DNA from: Acanthamoeba castellanii str. Neff
Lineage: Eukaryota > Discosea > Longamoebia > Acanthamoebidae
DNA: 20,583 nt
Assembly (NCBI RefSeq): GCF_000313135.1
Contig: NW_004457410.1
Span: 21,712-42,294 of the forward strand
Direction: 5' to 3'
Below, one piece after another: positions 16,650 through 20,583 of the stretch. The first letter of the stretch is position 1; each line of letters begins with the position of its first letter. The notes under the pieces were generated by a model that was given only the letters and a program-made list of their open reading frames with translations, was not told where the DNA came from and did no database searches. A program made the translations under genes and the position numbers.

Positions 16650-18650
16650 CGTACCAACTGATGTAGAGCGGGGTGGCGCCGTTTTGGTTGCCTGCGTCGA
16701 CGTTGAGTCGGATGCGGTCGGCGTTGGCCAGGAGGTATTCGATCACGTCCTCGCTGGGCGTAGATACAGAGAGTTAAGTCAAAAGGGCGAGTCGCCCATC
16801 ATCGGTGGATTTGTGGAAGAATGGCGCACCTGCCGGCGTCGCAGGCGACGTAGAGGGGCGAGGCGCCGTATTCCTCGGGGCCAGCGGGTGCGTTCACGTC
16901 GGGCAGCTTCGTATTGGCCGGGTCCAGCAACGCTTTCACCGCGTCCAACCTTGATCACAACCGCGCATTAATCTATGATCACGATCGGGCATTGGTCAAT
17001 TTTACAGTATTATAAGAGAGTTACCTGTTCCATTTGCAGGCGATATAAAACGGCGAGGTGCCGTCTGACGCCTGCTTGTCGACATTGGCGCCCAGCTCCA
17101 CCAGCGTTCTGATCGCCTCGGGCTCATCTCTCGACGCTGTCGGTTGGAAAAAGAGCGAAGAGTGATCAAAGCGATGAGAGAGAAAGTGACAGAAAGCGAC
17201 AGAAAGAGACAGAAAGAGACAGAAGGGTCTACCCGCAACCCAGAGCGGCGACGAGCCCTTGGCCTTCGCTCTCGGGTTGGGTCCGAAAAGGCGCGCTAGG
17301 TTGAGCCCACACGCGCAGCCACTGCGGGGAGACAAAAGAACAAACACGACAAATAATATTAATTAGTTTTCCATGATATTATATAATATTGAATAAAAAG
17401 GGAGGTGAGCGGACCCGCAACCGCCTGAGTGGCCCGGCTGGATGCCTGTGTCCACATCGGCCCCCTCGCTCGCCAGCTCCCGAATGGCCGCCACATGACC
17501 TGAACCCCCGAAGCATTCACTGACCGCAATCGCACGGCACACACCGACACACACCGACACTGGAGAAGGAGTAATTACCGTTCTTGGCCGCGCAATAGAT
17601 GGCAGTCGTGAACTTGGCGTCGACTGCGTTGACATCGAGCTTGCTGTGCTGCGACAGCAGGTACCGTATGACGTGCACGTGACCGCGGCTGGCGGCCACG
17701 CGCAGTGCAGTCGCGCCCAGGAGCGGATCGTTGAACCCGCCCTCCTGCATCATTCCCGCTCGGGCGACGACTTGAGCACTTGGTCGTAGCCCCGCGCCAC
17801 CATACTCAACGCCAGGTTGCGTCTGTTGGTGTTGGTGAGCTCATCGCTTTACCATCGCACCAGATGGGGAGAGAGACGTACTTGACAGTTTTGAACTTCT
17901 CGACCGCTTTTTCTCGTACTGTGTGCGTGTGCGGTGGTGCGTGTGTGCGTGTGCGGTCAGCATTGCGTGAGGCAGGAAGATATATATTAAGAAAAGGTTG
18001 AACGAACCTTCTGCTTCACTGTCGAGCACCTTGGCGTTGAACTTGGCCTCGGATTTGGCGTAGTACTTCCACCCATCGGCTTTGTAAGCCATAGCGTCGG
18101 CGCAGATGAGGCGCTGCACTGGCTTCTTCGTGATTGCGCCCTCGGCTGCCGGCGGTGCGAAGTCCGACGCGTCCACATCTCCTGTTGTGGCTGGTGCGGC
18201 GTCAGCGGCGGCAGCGTCTGTCGATGGAGTCTCCTGGTCCATCGGGTCGGCCGCCGCGGCTTTCTTCGCCCTTTTGATGCCCTCCTGTATGGCCTGCTCG
18301 AGAAGGCCTGCGTCGCTGGCGATCCTGAAGAGTTGGCGTAATTTTAGTTCCACAGCCGAAAAACGAAAACGAAAACTAAAACGAAAACGAAAACAGGAAA
18401 AAAAACAGATGAAGAGGGGGAGGGCAAACCAGCGAAGCCAGAGGAGGCGCCAGAGGTGGGGTGTTTCAACGCATTCGAGGAACCGACGACACACGACCGG
18501 CATACTCTGCGTTTCCTTTCCTGGCTCCAGAAACTGCCCGCACACCAATATTAATATCAATTTCTGATATTAATAACGTGATCGAAAAAGACAGAGTACC
18601 TGAAAGATGTGAAGAAGCAGCTCGTTCGTCAGCGACAACAAGTCGGTCAT
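15970..18650 (-). CDS. F-box and ankyrin-repeat protein with acidic C-terminal tail
   Basis: Eleven exons on the minus strand: 18650-18600, 18533-18430, 18324-18008, 17918-17882, 17822-17579, 17499-17415, 17321-17233, 17136-17025, 16949-16830, 16753-16655 and 16426-15970 (stop TGA 15970-15972). All phases agree except exon 5, which needs one added base near 17755. About 571 residues. Exons 1-2 spell an F-box (LTNELLLHIFQFLEP ... VCRRFLECV..PHLWRLLW), the Skp1-binding module of SCF ubiquitin ligases. Exon 3 encodes an Ala/Asp-rich linker and a helical segment. Exons 5-11 encode ankyrin repeats with G-A-T-P-L and L-L-x-A-G-A motifs (clearest: KSGATPLLIAASYG). The last ~35 residues are mostly Asp/Glu. 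Predicted role: substrate receptor of an SCF E3 ligase. An upstream ATG at 18719 is in frame, but its extension looks like 5' UTR. Confidence 0.82.
16465..16647 (-). repeat. Long (CA)n-rich microsatellite in intron 10 of the F-box/ankyrin gene
   Basis: About 180 bp of CA repeats interrupted by GCA and CG units, with a pure (CA) run at 16510-16551. It fills almost the whole intron 16427-16654. On the coding strand it reads as GT repeats. Confidence 0.92.
17181..17220 (-). repeat. Four tandem 10-bp units in intron 7 of the F-box/ankyrin gene
   Basis: AGAAAG(T/C/A)GAC is repeated four times at exact 10-base spacing within intron 17137-17232. Only the seventh base varies. On the coding strand this is a pyrimidine-rich tract leading towards the acceptor. 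Confidence 0.85.
18360..18396 (-). repeat. (GTTTTC)n hexamer tract in intron 2 of the F-box/ankyrin gene
   Basis: About six copies of GAAAAC on the plus strand (GTTTTC on the coding strand), one altered to TAAAAC, lie in intron 18325-18429. They provide a T-rich tract upstream of the acceptor. Confidence 0.85.
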
Positions 18651-18786
18651 TGTGGTTGTGTGCACGATTTCGGGTCGATACAGATCAAACAGTTTTTCGA
18701 TCAAACTGATGTTGGTCATAAAACGTTCTTGGAAAGGCCAGAATGGCTGAATAATTTGTAATATTTACATTTGGGGTATTTACAAT
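18651..18786 (-). promoter_or_regulatory. Promoter/5' UTR of the F-box/ankyrin gene
   Basis: 136 bp between the chosen ATG and the stop of the upstream gene, lower in GC than the coding sequence. It includes two direct GATCAAAC copies (18683-18690 and 18699-18706, plus-strand reading) 16 bp apart. No clear TATA; A/T-rich sequence at 18749-18770 could serve. Confidence 0.4.
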
Positions 18787-19431
18787 TCAGCTCGCGCGTT
18801 GCGGTCGTGCGGCGGCCGACAGTCGTTGGTACCAGGCCAGAGCGTTGACCTGGTTTGCCCCCAGGTCGAACACGCCGAGAGTGGCGGCGAGGTTGTGCTG
18901 GGTCTGGGGTGGTCGCAGCGCACTGCTGTCCTCTCCTGTCTCTTCCGCTTCTGACTCTTCTTCCTCCTCTTCGTGTCGACTGGTCGTCATGTGCTTGATC
19001 TTCTCTACCGCCCGCTTGAACGACGACGATCGCTTCTTCTTGCTTCTCGTGGGAGTGGTGGTCTCGTTTTCGTCGACAATAGCTTCCTCTGCTTCGTCCA
19101 CAACCACTACTTGATGGAGCTTCTCCTTGCCCTTCTCGTTCTTCTTTTCCTTCTTCTCCTTCTTCTTGTTGTCGTTCTTGGTGGCGGCGCTGATGTGGTC
19201 GTCCTGGTCGCTCCGCCGCAGCTTGTTACTGGCCGGGCCGCTGTTGTAGCGCGGCGAACGGAGACGCTTGGCCGCTTGCGTGGTGGTAGTGGTAGTTGTG
19301 GCCACGCCGTGGCTGTGGTGCTGGGCTACGGCCGTGAGCGGCGCCCGCACGAAGAGCGTCGTCGCGTCCTCCTCGTGAGCGGCCAGGTGAGCCCGCTGCC
19401 TCCTCCACAACTCCTGCTGCCACGCCGCCAT
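18787..19431 (-). CDS. Basic low-complexity protein, probably nuclear, function unknown
   Basis: Single exon, 214 residues, ATG 19431. It starts with a helical Trp/Gln/Arg-rich segment (MAAWQQELWRRQRAHLAAHE). A seven-Thr run, then Lys/Glu-rich stretches and candidate nuclear localisation signals follow (AAKRLRSP, KKKEKKEKK, SKKKRSSSFKR). Next comes a poly-Glu block (HEEEEEESEAEE) and a more ordered C-terminal segment (LGVFDLGANQVNALAWYQRL). Only that last ~30 residues looks like a conserved domain or peptide motif; I do not recognise it. Codon use is like the neighbours and the frame is uninterrupted, so it is probably a real gene despite low complexity. Chromatin or RNA association would fit the charge pattern but is a guess. 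Confidence 0.65.
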   Translation of the reverse strand: MAAWQQELWRRQRAHLAAHEEDATTLFVRAPLTAVAQHHSHGVATTTTTTTQAAKRLRSPRYNSGPASNKLRRSDQDDHISAATKNDNKKKEKKEKKNEKGKEKLHQVVVVDEAEEAIVDENETTTPTRSKKKRSSSFKRAVEKIKHMTTSRHEEEEEESEAEETGEDSSALRPPQTQHNLAATLGVFDLGANQVNALAWYQRLSAAARPQRAS

Positions 19432-20164
19432 CGCCTTCGCTGTCGCTATTTCTTCGCTCTTCGCTCTTCGTTCTACTTGTATCTTCGTTCTTTCGTGGTT
19501 GAGTTCTCGGAGCGAGTAGTACTGAAACTAGGCAGTGCGGTGAGTTGTGGTGTGAGATCAGTGGTGATAGACAGTACTACTGAGTGTTGGTTGTGTGGTT
19601 GCTGTGTGTATGAGGGACTGAAGATAGGGAAGCACAGCCTTTTAAACGTAGCCAAAGTTCGGTGAAAGTCGAAGTGCGGTAGTGTGATCGTCATTTCTGG
19701 CCCTTCAACAACTTCTGATTTAGCGCAGGGCAACCAGCTTCCCAGTTGGCCGGCAGAACCGTGTCAGTGCGAGAACGCGCGAGGCATCTGCGTGGACGAG
19801 CGTATCACAGCCTCGCAGTTGACCGTTTGAATTCCGCTTTTAGGTTGTGTGAACCAGAACGGTTCTGGTTAAGTTGACCCAACCATAAAATGGCTCCGCA
19901 TGGTCACATTGCCTGACAACCGAGCTCCTTGGCACCTCCCGGCGGTATCAACCCGGCTTTCTTGAGCGGTTGCAACAGTCCGCATCAGCAACCCGTGGGC
20001 TCAAACAAACACTCGCTGTGCACAGGCAACATGTAGAAAGGGTAAAAAAAAACAGTGTTGGCAATAAATAAGTGGGAGACCATTACAACAAAGGCGGGGC
20101 GACAACGCCCACATCACACAACACAACGACCACCTCGCGTTGGCCTTGTGTGCGTTACGCGGGG
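19432..20164. promoter_or_regulatory. 733-bp non-coding region upstream of the basic protein gene
   Basis: No credible ORF or RNA gene is seen. It must contain the promoter of the minus-strand gene starting at 19431 and the 3' end of the minus-strand gene ending at 20165. Visible structure: a 10-bp inverted repeat (AGTAGTACTG 19515-19524 with CAGTACTACT 19572-19581), a TTTAAA element at 19641-19646, the perfect palindrome at 19852-19870, and CATAAAATGG at 19884-19893. A run of A (20045-20053) and AATAAATAA (20064-20072) lie near the other end. Confidence 0.5.
19852..19870. repeat. Perfect 19-bp palindrome (9-bp arms, 1-base centre)
   Basis: AACCAGAAC (19852-19860) and GTTCTGGTT (19862-19870) are exact reverse complements around G19861. 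It has the same design (odd length, single-G centre) as the 23-bp palindrome at 15550-15572 but a different sequence. It is a candidate dimeric transcription-factor site about 420 bp upstream of the basic protein gene. Confidence 0.85.
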
Positions 20165-20583
20165 TCATGGTAGCGTGGGCCGCTCGGGGGCTTGGCGCGT
20201 GGGTTCCGGGAGACCGGCGGCGCCGGCGGGCGGGACGAAGGGCTGGACCACCGTGCGCTGGGTCACCACCTTGGCGCCCTTATCCTCCCGCGGCGGCGAC
20301 GGCAGCGACGGCGACGACGACGTCGCCAACGACGGCGTGGCCGGTTCGCTGGCGCCGGCGTTGGCGTGGGTGATGATGGCGTGGGTGATCTCGTGGCTCA
20401 GGCTCTTGCGCGACGCGCGCTTCTCCCGCCGCTCGCGCTTCTTGCTGCTCTCGCCCTCGGACACCGCCGCCAGATTGTCGCAGCTGACGCTGCCGCTCCC
20501 CGCCGCCGGCATGGTCGCCGTGGCCGTGTCTTCGCTGCTGCCGCCGATGCTTACGCCGCCGTCGGACTTGTGCTTCTTGTTCT
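20165..20583 (-). CDS. C-terminal part of an unrecognised Ser/Pro/Ala-rich protein (5' end outside window)
   Basis: The minus-strand frame is open from the window edge to TGA at 20165-20167 (about 138 residues visible). An internal ATG at 20512 is not needed as start, because the frame continues upstream with Lys-, Ser-, Gly- and Thr-rich sequence (NKKHKSDGGVSIGGSSED). Visible content: a charged block (SSKKRERREKRASRKS), a short possibly helical stretch (HEITHAIITHAN), then Ser/Pro- and Pro-rich disorder to the end. No domain is recognised. Disorder and basic clusters suggest a regulatory tail; the folded part, if any, lies outside. The last two bases of the window belong to an incomplete codon. 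Confidence 0.5.
   Translation of the reverse strand, partial: NKKHKSDGGVSIGGSSEDTATATMPAAGSGSVSCDNLAAVSEGESSKKRERREKRASRKSLSHEITHAIITHANAGASEPATPSLATSSSPSLPSPPREDKGAKVVTQRTVVQPFVPPAGAAGLPEPTRQAPERPTLP

Noticed and set aside
16449..16661. ORFs of alternating His/Thr or Cys/Val in the CA repeat
   Set aside because: Trivial translation of a dinucleotide repeat inside an intron with good donor and acceptor sites.
19473..19733. 86-residue minus-strand ORF upstream of the basic protein gene
   Set aside because: Thr/Ser-rich translation of promoter/UTR-like sequence with no domain and codon use unlike neighbouring genes.

Overview
The window reads as nuclear DNA of a GC-rich, intron-dense protist. 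Every multi-exon gene uses GT-AG introns of about 80-190 bp, codons are strongly G/C-ending, and genes are closely packed on both strands. A receptor kinase with a bacterial-type solute-binding ectodomain and a cyclase-like domain between two kinase domains strongly suggests Acanthamoeba or a close amoebozoan. That assignment is inference from gene content, not from a database match.

Layout: (1) 60-1185 (+), the 3' part of a LETM1-type mitochondrial inner-membrane protein with two EF-hands; (2) ~1361-5168 (+), a CorA/Mrs2-type Mg2+ channel protein in about 15 exons; (3) 5313-6872 (-), a membrane-anchored glycosyltransferase related to family GT92; (4) 7002-12097 (-), a ~1660-residue receptor (signal peptide, two PstS-like solute-binding modules, EGF-like module, membrane helix, kinase, degenerate class III cyclase-like domain, second kinase); (5) a 529-bp divergent promoter with a CCAAT-box cluster; (6) 12627-14630 (+), a secreted GMC flavin oxidoreductase; (7) 14682-15236 (-), a small two-exon secreted protein; (8) 15237-15969, a promoter with CCAAT boxes plus a composition-shifted stretch with a perfect palindrome and a possible decayed retroelement RNase H fragment; (9) 15970-18650 (-), an 11-exon F-box/ankyrin-repeat protein with an acidic tail; (10) 18787-19431 (-), a basic low-complexity, probably nuclear protein; (11) 19432-20164, non-coding with a perfect 19-bp palindrome; (12) 20165-20583 (-), the C-terminal part of an unrecognised low-complexity protein.

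Functional themes: two cation-handling genes (LETM1-like and CorA-like) sit head to tail, with about 175 bp between the stop of the first and the proposed start of the second. The receptor and the secreted oxidoreductase share a bidirectional promoter, so sensing and secretion could be co-expressed (inference). The F-box/ankyrin gene is probably a substrate adaptor for an SCF ubiquitin ligase.

Three genes (CorA-like, receptor kinase, F-box/ankyrin) each need exactly one single-base indel to restore a conserved reading frame. In the receptor and F-box genes the exon length modulo 3 independently shows the same error. These are most simply assembly errors, but real lesions cannot be excluded from one sequence. 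Exon borders were deduced by eye from GT/AG sites, phase agreement and protein continuity.
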